In this document: positions 8,732 to 18,321 of the stretch, in pieces | Position numbering within the stretch: position 1 is the stretch's first letter | Layout: each line of letters opens with the position of its first letter | NCBI GenBank assembly: GCA_947259315.1 | Contig: CAMYLR010000011.1 | Coordinates: 76,539 to 140,538, forward strand | Direction: 5' to 3' | Origin: an uncultured Gemmatimonadales bacterium | Lineage (GTDB): Bacteria; Gemmatimonadota; Gemmatimonadetes; JACCXV01; JAHWKZ01 | DNA length: 64,000 nt | Translations under genes and position numbers: made by a program | The notes under the pieces: model-generated | Told to the model about the DNA's origin: nothing | The model's database searches: none | Seen by the model: the letters and a program-made list of their open reading frames with translations, nothing else

Positions 8732-10335
8732 AACCGCGGCTGGCAGCGGCCGCGGAGCGATCGCTCTTTGCCGGACTTTTCGCCAGCATCGCCGACGAGA
8801 TGTTGGCGACGTTGATACGCACGGCGTACTCGCCAAACATCAAGGAGCGGCGCGACTGCTCGACGGCGCTCTTCGACGGTCAGGGTCAGCTAGTCGCCCA
8901 AGCCGCGGCGATTCCGGTTCACCTCGGCGCGATGCCGCTATCGGTCGCTGCAGTGCTCAGCGCGTTCGATGAATGGCAACCGGGTGACGTCGTGGCGCTC
9001 AACGACCCGTTCCGCGGTGGTACTCACCTACCCGACGTAACGATGGTGAGCCCGGTTTTCACGGGCGATAGTGAGGAACTGTTCGCTTTTCTCGCTTCGC
9101 GCGCGCACCACGCCGACATGGGCGGCGCGACGCCGGGGTCGATGCCGTTGAGCCGCGACGTGTACCAGGAAGGGCTGCGGATCCCGCCGACCAAGATCGT
9201 CGTCGCTGGCTCACGTCGCGATGACATCTGGAACATTTTGCTGGCCAACGTTCGAACACCTACAGAGCGACGTGGGGATCTTCGCGCGCAAGTGGCGGCG
9301 CACACGGTCGGCGCAAGGCGGCTCGGGGACGTGCTCACAAAGCATGGGAGGATCCAGCTGGCGACGCGCATGAGCGATCTCATCGAGTATGGCGAAAGCC
9401 TGATGCGCGCGGTCGTAGCCGCGATCCCGGATGGCCAGTACCGGTTCGAGGATGCGCTCGATGACGACGGGTTTGGGACCGAGACGATACCGATCGTCGT
9501 CACGGCAACGGTGGCTGGGGACCGCGCCGAGATCGACTTCGCCGGCACGGCACCGGCTTGCGAAGGGGGCGTCAACGCCGTCGAGGCGATCACCCTGTCG
9601 GCGGTTCGATACTGCTTCTTGTGTCTGATGGCGACGCGTTGGGAAGGGGCCCCCGTCGGTACCGGCGAACCACCGCTCAACGCGGGTTGCTTTCGGCCGA
9701 TCGAGGTCGTCGCGCCGGCGGGAACGGTCGTCAACGCCGGACCACCCCACGGCGTGGCCGCCGGCAACGTCGAGACGTCACAACGCATCGTCGACGTCGT
9801 CCTCGGTGCCTTAGCTCAAGCGCTGCCGGACGTCATCCCGGCCGCGTCTCAGGGTACGATGAACAACGTGACGTTGGGTGGGCGACATCCCGAGTCTGGT
9901 CAGCCGTACGCGTTCTACGAGACGATCGCCGGGGGCACCGGCGCCGGCCCGCTGGGTCCGGGGCTCGACGGCGCGCACGCCCACATGACCAACACGTGGA
10001 ACACACCGGTCGAGGCGCTCGAGTTCGCCTACCCGTTCCGCGTCGAGCGGTACGCGATTCGTGACGGGTCTGGTGGCGATGGCCGGCGGCGAGGTGGAAA
10101 CGGCCTGTGTCGCGAGATCCGGGTTCTCGGACGCGCCCAAGGCACGTTGATCTCCGAGCGACGCCGATCGAGGCCCTACGGGTTGGCGGGTGGCGACCCG
10201 GGTCAGGCCGGCGAGGATATAGTGTTGCGGGACGGGGAGATACACCCCTTGGGAGCGAAGGCGGTACTCGACCTGGCTGCCGGCGACGTGGTGCGGGTCA
10301 GCACTCCCGGAGGTGGGGGGTGGGGAAGACCCTGA
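8728..10335 (+). CDS. hyuB: Hydantoinase/oxoprolinase subunit B
   Basis: A 535-residue HyuB-family protein, partner of the upstream HyuA. Family marks are the early D-E-M-x-x-T-L-x-R-T-A-Y-S-P-N-I-K-E-R-x-D-C-S segment, G-D-V-V-A-L-N-D-P-F-R-G-G-T-H-L-P-D, the H-H-A-D-M-G-G-x-x-P-G-S-M-P loop, and a glycine-rich C-terminus ending G-G-G-G-W-G. Start is TTG 8728, overlapping the hyuA TGA as TTGA with GAGG just upstream, indicating translational coupling. The frame extends upstream but would overlap hyuA. Confidence 0.9.
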   Translation: MKPRLAAAAERSLFAGLFASIADEMLATLIRTAYSPNIKERRDCSTALFDGQGQLVAQAAAIPVHLGAMPLSVAAVLSAFDEWQPGDVVALNDPFRGGTHLPDVTMVSPVFTGDSEELFAFLASRAHHADMGGATPGSMPLSRDVYQEGLRIPPTKIVVAGSRRDDIWNILLANVRTPTERRGDLRAQVAAHTVGARRLGDVLTKHGRIQLATRMSDLIEYGESLMRAVVAAIPDGQYRFEDALDDDGFGTETIPIVVTATVAGDRAEIDFAGTAPACEGGVNAVEAITLSAVRYCFLCLMATRWEGAPVGTGEPPLNAGCFRPIEVVAPAGTVVNAGPPHGVAAGNVETSQRIVDVVLGALAQALPDVIPAASQGTMNNVTLGGRHPESGQPYAFYETIAGGTGAGPLGPGLDGAHAHMTNTWNTPVEALEFAYPFRVERYAIRDGSGGDGRRRGGNGLCREIRVLGRAQGTLISERRRSRPYGLAGGDPGQAGEDIVLRDGEIHPLGAKAVLDLAAGDVVRVSTPGGGGWGRP

Positions 10336-10414
10336 CAGCTGCTGCTGGACAAGCGGTCGCCACCCCACCAAATTGGTAGTCATCACAGGCCTAACCTGAC
10401 CAATGGAGGCGTGC

Positions 10415-13400
10415 GTGCGTACCCATCCGCTCTTGGTCCCCCACGCTCTTGTAGCAGGCTTGATCGCTTTGATCGCCTGCTCGGAAGATTCCCCCACAGC
10501 GCCTAGCGATCAAACGGTTCGTCCACCGGCGGCGGTCCTCCGTGCGTCCAGCGGCGACGCCTACGTGGCCGGCCGCGTACTGGTGGAGTTCAAACCCGGC
10601 GCCAATGAAACGGCGATCGCTAACAGCCAGGGCGCGGCGATGGGGAGGCGCTACCTCCGAAAGATCAGGATGCTGCACGTGACCAACGGCCAGGAGATGC
10701 GCATCGTGCAAGCGCTGCGCAGGCGGGCGGACGTTGTGTTCGCCGAGCCCGATTACATCCGCACGATCGACATCGGCTGCCCGTCGTGCTCGGTGCCGAC
10801 CGACGCGCTGTTTGGACAAAAGTGGGATCTCGACAACGACGGCACGGTCAGATCCGAGACGGGTGGGGTTCTGGCCAACACAGGTCAGGTTGACGCTGAC
10901 ATGGATTGGCTCGAGGCGTACGATCATCTCGGCCCGCAGTTCAGCGGGTCGGCCCGCATAGCGATCCTTGACACTGGGATTCGAGCCACGCACCAGGACA
11001 TCGTAGGGCGGGTCGCCGTCCAGTTCGACTTCGTGAATCAGGACCCGGACGCAGCTGACGATCAGGGACACGGCACCCACGTAGCCGGGATCGCTGGAGC
11101 GCGTGGAAACAATGCCATCGGTGTTTCGGGTGTCGCTTACGGCGCCAATATCGATTTCGCCATCGCCAAGGTTTGCCGGGTGACGGTGATCAGCGCCGAG
11201 TGCGCTAGCTCGGACATCATCGACGGGATCGACTGGGCGGTGCTGAACGGCGCCAACGTCATAAACATGAGCTTTGGCGGCGACACGCCGTCTGCCGGTG
11301 AGCAGACCGCCCTCCAGGCGGCTCGCGCCGCTGGAGTGCTGCCGTTTTGTGCGGCTGGCAACAACGCTGGTCCGGTGATCTACCCGGCCGCATTCCCGGA
11401 ATGCGTAGCGGTCAGCGCCACCGACTGGGGCGATAACCTCGCCAGCTACTCGAACTCCGGACCCGAGGTCGAGTTGTCCGCACCGGGCGGCGACTTTGAG
11501 AACCTCTTCGGCTACAGCCAGATCTTCTCGCCGTGCTTTGATAGCGATAGCGCCTACTGCTACAAATCCGGTACATCGATGGCGTCGCCAAATGCGGCCG
11601 GGCTTGGAGCGCTCATTTACGCGGTCGGTCTAACCGACGACGACGCGGTGCTCAATCAGATGAAGAGCACCGCGGATGACCTCGGTCCGGCCGGCGTCGA
11701 TAATCAGTTTGGTCACGGCCGCATCAACGCCTTCCAGGCGATCCAGAACTTGACGCCCGGTGACCCCAACCAATCACCGACCGCGGCGTTCACGTATTCC
11801 TGCAACGATCTCGATTGCGGGTTCACCGATCAGAGCACCGACTCGGACGGTACCATCGTTTCATGGAGTTGGACGTTTGGTGACGGCGGGACGTCGACGC
11901 TCCAGAACCCGTCTCACACGTACGCTTGCAGCGGCGACTATTCGGTTACGCTGCGGGTGACCGATGACGGTGGCCGCTCGGGCATCGATTCTCAAACGGT
12001 CAGCGTGACCGCCAGCACCGGGCCGCCTGGTGGTCCGGGCGATATAGCGGACCTCATGATGTGGTTGCAAGCGGACGCGATTACTGGCCTCAACGACGGC
12101 GACCCGGTATCGAGCTGGTCCGACTTGTCTGGGAGCTGCAATCCGGCTACGCAAGGGACGGCGTCCAAGCAGCCAGCTTACAGGGTCAATCAGGTGAATG
12201 GCTTGCCGGCGGTCGTATTCGATGCCACCGACGACGGCATGTCGACGACCGCGAACCCCGGCACAGCGACGACGATCGTCGCCGTGTACGCGTCCCGCGC
12301 GGGCGCGTCGGGCAAGATGCTCAATGGCGGTTTCTCGTTCTTTATGGGTCCCTACGTCAGCTTCTATCGCAACTTCACCTTCGCCTATGTGACCGGCCCG
12401 GGCGTGACGAGCGGTCGATGGGTGATCCACACATTGCGGCAATCGTCGTCGTCGGCAGAGATGCACTTCGATGGCGCGCTGATCGGTTCGACGGGCTCAG
12501 TGTCGAACCCGGGAAGCATCTTGCTGGCGAAGCAGGGCACGTACGGTGAACAGCTGGACGGGTCGATCGCCGAGGTGTTGGTCTACAACCGCACGCTGAC
12601 CGATACCGAGCTCGGCGACGTCCACAACTTCTTGTCGACCAAGTACACGGCGCCACCGGGGAACGCATCACCGACGGCCGCGTTTAGCTCGAACTGCACA
12701 GACCTTGACTGCACATTTACCGATCAGAGTACCGACTCGGATGGCAGCGTAGTCTCGTGGAGCTGGGACTTTGGCGACGGCAACACGTCGACGGCTCAGA
12801 ACCCGTCGCACAGCTACGCCGCGGCGGGCACGTATTCGGTGTCGCTGACGGTGACCGATAACGAGGGTGCGACGGACGCCACATCATCGGATGTGACGGT
12901 GACGGCGCCGGCGGCGAACGTGCCGCCGACAGCGGCATTCTCGTCGAGCTGCACGGATCTCGGCTGCAACTTCACGGACCAGAGCACCGACTCCGATGGC
13001 AGTGTCGTGTCGTGGAGCTGGGACTTTGGCGACGGCAACACGTCGACGGCTCAGAACCCGTCGCACAGCTACGCCGCGGCGGGCACGTACTCGGTGTCGC
13101 TGACGGTGACCGACGACGACGGCGATTCCGACGCGACATCGAATAACGTGACCGTTACCGAGCCCGGACCGTTCGACCCGAGCGATGTGCCGGATCTCCT
13201 GATGTGGCTCAAGGCGGATGCGATCACCGGTCTCAGCGACGGCGATAAGGTGTCGACATGGCCAGACGCTTCGGGCAACGGCAAGCACGCGACCCAGTCC
13301 TCGAACTCGAAGAAGCCGAAGTACCGAACGAACCAGGTGAACGGTCTCCCGGCGGTCGAATTCGACGCTTCGAACGACGGAATGTCGACCAGCGCCAACT

Positions 13401-14941
13401 CGCCGACGACGACGACGATCATCGCCGTCTACAAGTCACGCACGGGGGCTTCGGGCAAGTTGCTCAACGCTGGCTTCTCGTTCTTTATGGGGCCGTACGT
13501 CAGCTTCTACCGCAACTACACGTTTGCGTACGTGAACGGCCCGGCCGTCACGAGCGGTCGGTGGATAACCCAGACACTGCGTCAATCGTCGTCGTCGGCA
13601 GAGCTCCACATCGACGGTGCTTTCGTTGGGTCGACGGGGTCGGTCTCGAACCCGGGGAGTATCCTGCTCGCGCGACAGGGCACGTACGGTGAGCGGTTGG
13701 ACGGTTCGATCGCCGAGGTGTTGGTCTACAGCCGAACTCTGACCGACACCGAGCTCAGTGATGTCCACGACTGGCTATCGAACAAGTATGTGGCACCGCC
13801 GGGTAATGCGTCGCCGACGGCGGCGTTTAGCTCGAGCTGCACGGATCTCGACTGCAACTTCACCGACCAGAGCACCGACTCCGACGGCAGCGTGGTGTCG
13901 TGGAGCTGGGACTTTGGCGACGGCAACACGTCGACGGCTCAGAACCCGTCGCACAGCTATGCGGCGGCAGGGACGTATACGGTTTCGCTGACGGTGACCG
14001 ATAACGAGGGTGCGACCGACGCCGCGTCATCCGATGTGACCGTGACGGACCCGGCGGTGAATGTCCCGCCGGCGGCGGCGTTTGGTTCAAGTTGTACGGA
14101 TCTCGACTGCAACTTTACCGACGAGAGCACCGACTCCGACGGCAGCGTGGTGTCGTGGAGCTGGGACTTTGGCGATGGGAACACGTCGACGGCGCAGAAT
14201 CCGTCGCACAGCTATGCCGCGGCGGGGACGTACACGGTGTCGCTGACGGTGACCGACGACGACGGTGACTCCGACGCGACCTCGAGTGATGTGACGGTTA
14301 CTGAGCCGGGCTCATTTGACCCGAGTGACGTGCCAGATCTGCTGACGTGGCTCAAGGCCGATGCGATTACCGGTCTCAACGACGGTGATCCGGTAGGGAC
14401 GTGGCCCGACGCATCGGGTAACGGAAAGGACGCTACTCAGACGACGTCGTGGAGGCGGCCGATCTACGCAACGAACCAGGTCAACGGCCTGCCCGCGCTG
14501 AAGTTCGACGCTTTCAACGACGGCATGGTGACCAGCGCGAATCCGCCCAAGTCTTCGACGATCATCGCCGTTTACAAGTCGAACGCGGGAGCCTCGGGCA
14601 AGACGTTGAACGGTGGGTTCTCGTACTTCATCGGCCCGTACGTCAGCTTCTACCGCAACTACACCGGTGCATTTGTGACCGGACCGGGGGTGACCTCGGG
14701 TCGCTGGTTGATCCACACGATTCGCCAGGGCTCACGCGCTGAGTTGTTCATCGACGGTGTGGCAAACGGCTCGACGAACCGGACCGCAAATCCGGGCAAC
14801 ATCTTGCTGGCCGGGTCGGGGACCTATGGCCAGAAGCTAGATGGCTCGATATCCGAGGTGTTGGTGTACAGCCGGACGCTGACCGATACCGAGTTGGCGG
14901 ACGTCCACGCCTGGCTCCAGGCGCGGTACGCGATCCCGTAG
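10415..14941 (+). CDS. Giant S8 (subtilase) lipoprotein with PKD/LamG array
   Basis: A secreted subtilisin-type protease of about 1508 residues. GTG 10415 is 5 nt after GGAGG; ATG 10403 is the alternative. Domains: lipoprotein signal with Cys at ~22 (L-I-A-L-I-A-C), inhibitor-I9-like propeptide (~50-115), S8 catalytic domain (~160-450) with Asp186 (A-I-L-D-T-G-I), His219 (G-H-G-T-H-V-A-G), oxyanion Asn316 and Ser388 (G-T-S-M-A-S-P), then PKD, LamG-like, PKD, PKD, LamG, PKD, PKD, LamG. PKD units carry F-G-D-G and a C-x4-C pair. The C-terminal modules probably bind glycans or extend the enzyme from the surface. Confidence 0.92.
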   Translation: MRTHPLLVPHALVAGLIALIACSEDSPTAPSDQTVRPPAAVLRASSGDAYVAGRVLVEFKPGANETAIANSQGAAMGRRYLRKIRMLHVTNGQEMRIVQALRRRADVVFAEPDYIRTIDIGCPSCSVPTDALFGQKWDLDNDGTVRSETGGVLANTGQVDADMDWLEAYDHLGPQFSGSARIAILDTGIRATHQDIVGRVAVQFDFVNQDPDAADDQGHGTHVAGIAGARGNNAIGVSGVAYGANIDFAIAKVCRVTVISAECASSDIIDGIDWAVLNGANVINMSFGGDTPSAGEQTALQAARAAGVLPFCAAGNNAGPVIYPAAFPECVAVSATDWGDNLASYSNSGPEVELSAPGGDFENLFGYSQIFSPCFDSDSAYCYKSGTSMASPNAAGLGALIYAVGLTDDDAVLNQMKSTADDLGPAGVDNQFGHGRINAFQAIQNLTPGDPNQSPTAAFTYSCNDLDCGFTDQSTDSDGTIVSWSWTFGDGGTSTLQNPSHTYACSGDYSVTLRVTDDGGRSGIDSQTVSVTASTGPPGGPGDIADLMMWLQADAITGLNDGDPVSSWSDLSGSCNPATQGTASKQPAYRVNQVNGLPAVVFDATDDGMSTTANPGTATTIVAVYASRAGASGKMLNGGFSFFMGPYVSFYRNFTFAYVTGPGVTSGRWVIHTLRQSSSSAEMHFDGALIGSTGSVSNPGSILLAKQGTYGEQLDGSIAEVLVYNRTLTDTELGDVHNFLSTKYTAPPGNASPTAAFSSNCTDLDCTFTDQSTDSDGSVVSWSWDFGDGNTSTAQNPSHSYAAAGTYSVSLTVTDNEGATDATSSDVTVTAPAANVPPTAAFSSSCTDLGCNFTDQSTDSDGSVVSWSWDFGDGNTSTAQNPSHSYAAAGTYSVSLTVTDDDGDSDATSNNVTVTEPGPFDPSDVPDLLMWLKADAITGLSDGDKVSTWPDASGNGKHATQSSNSKKPKYRTNQVNGLPAVEFDASNDGMSTSANSPTTTTIIAVYKSRTGASGKLLNAGFSFFMGPYVSFYRNYTFAYVNGPAVTSGRWITQTLRQSSSSAELHIDGAFVGSTGSVSNPGSILLARQGTYGERLDGSIAEVLVYSRTLTDTELSDVHDWLSNKYVAPPGNASPTAAFSSSCTDLDCNFTDQSTDSDGSVVSWSWDFGDGNTSTAQNPSHSYAAAGTYTVSLTVTDNEGATDAASSDVTVTDPAVNVPPAAAFGSSCTDLDCNFTDESTDSDGSVVSWSWDFGDGNTSTAQNPSHSYAAAGTYTVSLTVTDDDGDSDATSSDVTVTEPGSFDPSDVPDLLTWLKADAITGLNDGDPVGTWPDASGNGKDATQTTSWRRPIYATNQVNGLPALKFDAFNDGMVTSANPPKSSTIIAVYKSNAGASGKTLNGGFSYFIGPYVSFYRNYTGAFVTGPGVTSGRWLIHTIRQGSRAELFIDGVANGSTNRTANPGNILLAGSGTYGQKLDGSISEVLVYSRTLTDTELADVHAWLQARYAIP
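12041..14941 (+). repeat. Tandem LamG-PKD-PKD coding repeat, period 1143 bp
   Basis: The equivalent codon at the start of the LamG-like domain falls at 12041, 13184 and 14327, exactly 1143 bp (381 codons) apart each time. Each full unit is one LamG-like domain (~620 bp) plus two PKD domains (~240 bp each); the third unit has only the LamG. Stretches inside the PKD units, for example the block around 12770-12840 and its copy around 13020-13090, look almost identical at DNA level, including codon choice, which suggests recent duplication or gene conversion. Confidence 0.9.
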
Positions 14942-14954
14942 GTCAAGAGGGGGA

Positions 14955-15305
14955 CTAGCGCCTACCGGTACGAATAACGATCTCGCCGTCGCGGCCGATC
15001 ACGATGTCGCCCTGCCGGGTGCGACCGCGGCGGCGGGTGTCGAACAGGACATCCCGACCGAGCCCGAACCCCTTCCGCAAACACCAACGCCGCCCGTGTA
15101 CGGGGTGACCCGCGCCTGAGCGGCAGAACGACGGGCCTCGGCCGCGGCGGTTCTGACCGCGGAAGAGATCGTCGTCCAGAACGATGACCAACCGGCCATC
15201 TCGGTCGTTTCCACCTCCGCGGCCGCGTCCCTGGGCCCACAGATCGCTCGCCCCGGCGATCGTCAGAACCAGCGCGGCCGCCAAAATCCAACCCGACTTG
15301 CTCAT
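14955..15305 (-). CDS. Small basic secreted protein, function unknown
   Basis: A 116-residue protein with a clear Sec signal peptide (about residues 1-25, ending L-W-A-Q). The mature part is very rich in Arg and Gly with two cysteines and ends in short strands (I-V-I-G-R-D-G-E-I-V-I). No family is recognised. It lies convergent to the protease gene (14-nt gap) and divergent from the MarR-GNAT gene, so its promoter is in the same 148-nt spacer as the palindromic operator. Confidence 0.6.
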   Translation of the reverse strand: MSKSGWILAAALVLTIAGASDLWAQGRGRGGGNDRDGRLVIVLDDDLFRGQNRRGRGPSFCRSGAGHPVHGRRWCLRKGFGLGRDVLFDTRRRGRTRQGDIVIGRDGEIVIRTGRR

Positions 15306-15374
15306 TCACACCTCTGTTCAGTCACGGCGACCCAGCCTCTGTTACCCGGTCGATCGCGTCGCGATCCCACTTGG

Positions 15375-15408
15375 TGGACGACTCGCATGGTTAGTTGTAT
15401 AATACAAC
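15375..15408 (+). promoter_or_regulatory. Promoter of the marR-GNAT gene with overlapping palindromic operator
   Basis: TGGACG (15375-15380, 4 of 6 to the -35 consensus), a 17-bp spacer and a perfect TATAAT (15398-15403). The -10 lies inside the palindrome GTTGTAT-A-ATACAAC (15394-15408), a typical MarR-family operator shape. A repressor bound there would block the promoter of the gene that begins at 15453, so autorepression is likely. The divergent secreted-protein gene could also be affected. Confidence 0.75.
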
Positions 15409-15452
15409 CATTATCGTTCACGCTGCGCTCTAGCAGGAATCGGAGGATCCCG

Positions 15453-16382
15453 ATGCCTACTTCACACGATGTTGAGTCGCTTGTTCCCGCAATACGTCGC
15501 GCCTCGCGCGAATTCGTGCGAGAGTTGGACTTGTTGGATGTACCACATGATGGGTGCACGATGAGCGATTGCCACGCGTTGATCGAGCTCGGTCGTCACG
15601 GCGTGCTCACGGCGGCTCAGCTGGGGCGCCACCTCGGGCTCGAGAAGTCGACGATAAGCCGCAAACTGACTCGGCTGCAGAAGAAGGGATTCGTTCGATC
15701 GCGGCGCGATAGTGGCGATGGCCGATACAAGCGGCTGGTTCTAGCCCGTCCGGGTCGGGCGGTACTCGATCGGATCGACAAAGCCGCAGACCGGCGGGTC
15801 AGCGATGCGTTGTCCCTGTTGACCCCTGGTGAACGTGAGACGGTGCTCGAGGGCTTTCGGCTGTACGTCGACGCGCTGGCGCGATCGGGTCTTCGCGGCG
15901 CTGTGCGAACGCGGCGGATGCGTCGATCGGACAACGCCGATATCGCGTTTATCGTGCGCACGGTGATGATGGAGTTCGACCTGGCCCGTAAGGGATTCGC
16001 GTACTTCGACGCCGAGGTCGACCGCATGTACGAGCACTTTCAGGGGCGCCGCAGCGCCTACTTCGTAGCGACCGTTGGTGATCAAGTAGTCGGGGGTGCG
16101 GGGATCGCGCCGCTCAGGGCGGGACCCGATGACACGTGTGAGCTCCAGAAGATGTACTTGCTGCCGGCGGCTCGCGGCCGCGGACTGGGCAAGCAGCTGC
16201 TCGAGCGGTGCCTCAAGGCAGCGCGCGTGGCCGGTTTTCGGCAGTGTTACCTGGAGACGATGCCTCAGTTGACGACTGCGCGCGCGCTATACGAACGCGC
16301 CGGCTTCAGTGCGATCTCCGAGCGGCTGGGAGATACCGGCCACCCCAACTGTCAGAATCACTACGTCATGTCACTCGAGTAG
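15453..16382 (+). CDS. MarR-family regulator fused to GNAT acetyltransferase
   Basis: A 309-residue two-domain protein. Residues ~1-145 are a MarR winged helix with L-G-R-H-L-G-L-E-K-S-T-I-S-R-K-L-T-R-L as recognition helix and a wing at R-R-D-S-G-D-G-R-Y-K-R. Residues ~165-305 are a GNAT N-acetyltransferase with the acetyl-CoA loop R-G-R-G-L-G-K-Q-L-L. The internal ATG at 15453 has GGAGG 6 nt upstream and is preferred to 15387. Fusions of this type are known in several phyla; the substrate acetylated is unknown. A palindromic operator overlies its promoter. Confidence 0.9.
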   Translation: MPTSHDVESLVPAIRRASREFVRELDLLDVPHDGCTMSDCHALIELGRHGVLTAAQLGRHLGLEKSTISRKLTRLQKKGFVRSRRDSGDGRYKRLVLARPGRAVLDRIDKAADRRVSDALSLLTPGERETVLEGFRLYVDALARSGLRGAVRTRRMRRSDNADIAFIVRTVMMEFDLARKGFAYFDAEVDRMYEHFQGRRSAYFVATVGDQVVGGAGIAPLRAGPDDTCELQKMYLLPAARGRGLGKQLLERCLKAARVAGFRQCYLETMPQLTTARALYERAGFSAISERLGDTGHPNCQNHYVMSLE

Positions 16383-16398
16383 AGCTCCCTCGCAACAC

Positions 16399-17208
16399 CT
16401 ACTCAGCGACATTGGGCTCGATCGATGACACCGCCATTTCGATCTTGAACTTCCCGGAACCCGCCATCTCCCGGAGGTTCTTTAGTTGGTCGCCCATTAC
16501 TCGCTCAACCATCTCCCGCTCTTGGTCAGACATGTCCTCGAGGCTTTTCTCTAGTTCTGCGAGCGATTCCTGGGCTTCCGCCATGTCGACCTCGGATGCA
16601 CCGCCGGGTCCCATAATGCCATCCGCCTCGATCAGGATGCGGAACGGGTGGTACATCCCGTTGACCTGCCGGTAATCGGTCATGAGAGCCTCGACGGACA
16701 TGGGTCGAGTTGAGTCCTCAACCACCATGTTGCCTTTCATTCGCATACGGCGCGGAAGAGAGCTCTCGGTATCGAGCGCGATCGACATCCAGGTCGGCTG
16801 GAACTCACCGTCCGACTGCATTCCGGGTCCCAGTTCGAGGCCTTCGAAGTTATCGATCGAAACGACATGGCAGGTGCGACCGTCGACTTCCTCGGTCCCG
16901 TCGTATTTCGCCCGATCGGCGATTTTGCGGAACCAGTTTTGGGGGCTTTCCCACTTTGAACTCATGGATTCGTTGACTTGCGCGGGAACGAATACTGGAT
17001 GCCCGTCAACGATCTCCTTCTTCATGAGCGTCGTGCTCTCGAAGCCCATCGTCTTGGCCGTCATCCGGTAGTTGTCGGTGTTCTTGGCGCCATCTTCGTA
17101 TACCTGCAGAGCTTGCTGGATGATTTGCGCGGCGTCCTGGGCTGGCGCGATGGTGGCGGTGACCATGACCGCCATGCAGACAGCAGCGAAAACATGGATG
17201 AAACGCAT
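16399..17208 (-). CDS. Secreted protein, LolA/LppX-like fold possible
   Basis: A 269-residue protein with a Sec signal peptide (cleavage about residue 24, A-P-A-Q). The mature part is strand-rich in the middle and has a long acidic helix near the C-terminus (E-L-E-K-S-L-E-D-M-S). The layout of repeated strands (G-N-M-V-V-E-D, Y-R-Q-V-N-G-M-Y-H-P-F-R) recalls periplasmic LolA-like proteins, but I see no decisive motif. The start is the ATG at 17208 with GAGGAGAG upstream; the longer frame beyond it overlaps the divergent gene. Function unknown. Confidence 0.6.
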   Translation of the reverse strand: MRFIHVFAAVCMAVMVTATIAPAQDAAQIIQQALQVYEDGAKNTDNYRMTAKTMGFESTTLMKKEIVDGHPVFVPAQVNESMSSKWESPQNWFRKIADRAKYDGTEEVDGRTCHVVSIDNFEGLELGPGMQSDGEFQPTWMSIALDTESSLPRRMRMKGNMVVEDSTRPMSVEALMTDYRQVNGMYHPFRILIEADGIMGPGGASEVDMAEAQESLAELEKSLEDMSDQEREMVERVMGDQLKNLREMAGSGKFKIEMAVSSIEPNVAE

Positions 17209-17290
17209 CGTCTCTCCTCGTGAAGTCCTTGGATTGCCCCAAAACCGGTCGGGTTCCGTGACCCGGGGCGCAGAGTTAACGTGACAGCGG

Positions 17291-17302
17291 TTGCCGCGGC
17301 AA
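17291..17302. promoter_or_regulatory. Perfect 12-bp palindrome in divergent spacer
   Basis: TTGCCGCGGCAA lies between the secreted-protein gene (start 17208, minus) and the aldo/keto reductase gene (start 17356, plus). A perfect palindrome here could be an operator, but it is short and made of common GC-rich words, so chance cannot be excluded. Confidence 0.3.
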
Positions 17303-17355
17303 GTGTGCGTATATTCCGCGTCGATCTGATGTGATACCCAAGACAGGAGGCGTTG

Positions 17356-18321
17356 TTGCGTTATCGGCGACTGGGTGATGCCGGGGTCAAAGTCTCGGCG
17401 ATCAGCCTCGGATCGTGGCTCACCTACGGCGGTCGGGTCGAGGAACAGACCGCCCACTCGTGCATCGCGCGGGCCTACGATTTGGGGGTCAATTTCTTTG
17501 ACACTGCGAACGTCTACGCGCACGGGGCCGCCGAGCAGGTGATGGGCCAAGCGCTGGCGGAGTATCCGCGCGACAGCTACGTGTTGGCCACAAAGGTGTA
17601 CTTCCAGATGGGGGATGGTCCCAACGACCGCGGTCTGTCCCGCAAGCACGTATTCGAACAGTGCCACCATTCGCTGCGGCGCTTGGGTGTCGACTATATC
17701 GATCTGTACCAGTGCCATCGGTACGACGACGAGACGCCGCTCGAGGAAACGTGTGAGATCATGAACGATCTCATCCGGCAGGGGAAGATCTTGTACTGGG
17801 GCGTGTCCGAGTGGTCGGCCGGGCAGATCGAGGCCGCGTTCGAGGTGTGTCGAACCCTTGGATGGACTCCGCCTAGGAGCAATCAGCCGGAGTACAACGC
17901 GCTCCAGCGATCGATCGAAGCGGCCGTCTTGCCGGTTTCCGAGGAGCTCGGGATCGGAAACGTCGTCTGGTCACCGATCGCCCAAGGGGTCCTGACCGGT
18001 AAGTACGTGTCCGTGGATGAGCTGCCTTCTGGCAGCCGGGCCACCGGGGAGGCGGCGGGGTTCATGGGTCGCTACATGAACCAGGATGTGCTCGACGCCG
18101 TGCAGGCACTCAGGCCCGTGGCCGAGCGGTCGGGGTGCTCGCTGACCCAGCTCGCGCTCGCCTGGTGCCTGAGACAACCGAGGGTGTCGAGCGTGATCGT
18201 CGGCGCGACCCGAGTTGAGCACGTCGATGAGAACGTCGCCGCTGCAGATATCGATCTCGACCCGACCGCGATCGCCGAAGTGGATCAGCTGATCGGGGCG
18301 ACCGCGGTGCCGAGCGTATGA
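17356..18321 (+). CDS. Aldo/keto reductase (Kv-beta-like)
   Basis: NADPH-dependent oxidoreductase of the aldo/keto reductase superfamily, 321 residues. The catalytic tetrad is visible: Asp49 and Tyr54 (F-F-D-T-A-N-V-Y), Lys80 (L-A-T-K-V-Y-F) and His121 (Y-Q-C-H-R-Y). The G-D-G-P-N-D-R-G-L-S-R-K-H segment is typical of the Kv-channel beta-subunit-like AKR6 branch. Two adjacent TTGs (17353, 17356) are possible; the second has CAGGAGG at 5-nt spacing. The downstream peptidase gene overlaps as ATGA. Confidence 0.9.
   Translation: MRYRRLGDAGVKVSAISLGSWLTYGGRVEEQTAHSCIARAYDLGVNFFDTANVYAHGAAEQVMGQALAEYPRDSYVLATKVYFQMGDGPNDRGLSRKHVFEQCHHSLRRLGVDYIDLYQCHRYDDETPLEETCEIMNDLIRQGKILYWGVSEWSAGQIEAAFEVCRTLGWTPPRSNQPEYNALQRSIEAAVLPVSEELGIGNVVWSPIAQGVLTGKYVSVDELPSGSRATGEAAGFMGRYMNQDVLDAVQALRPVAERSGCSLTQLALAWCLRQPRVSSVIVGATRVEHVDENVAAADIDLDPTAIAEVDQLIGATAVPSV

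Noticed and set aside
12660-14300. PKD repeats considered as a CRISPR array
   Set aside because: Repeats are ~240 bp coding units without unique spacers; they keep the reading frame.
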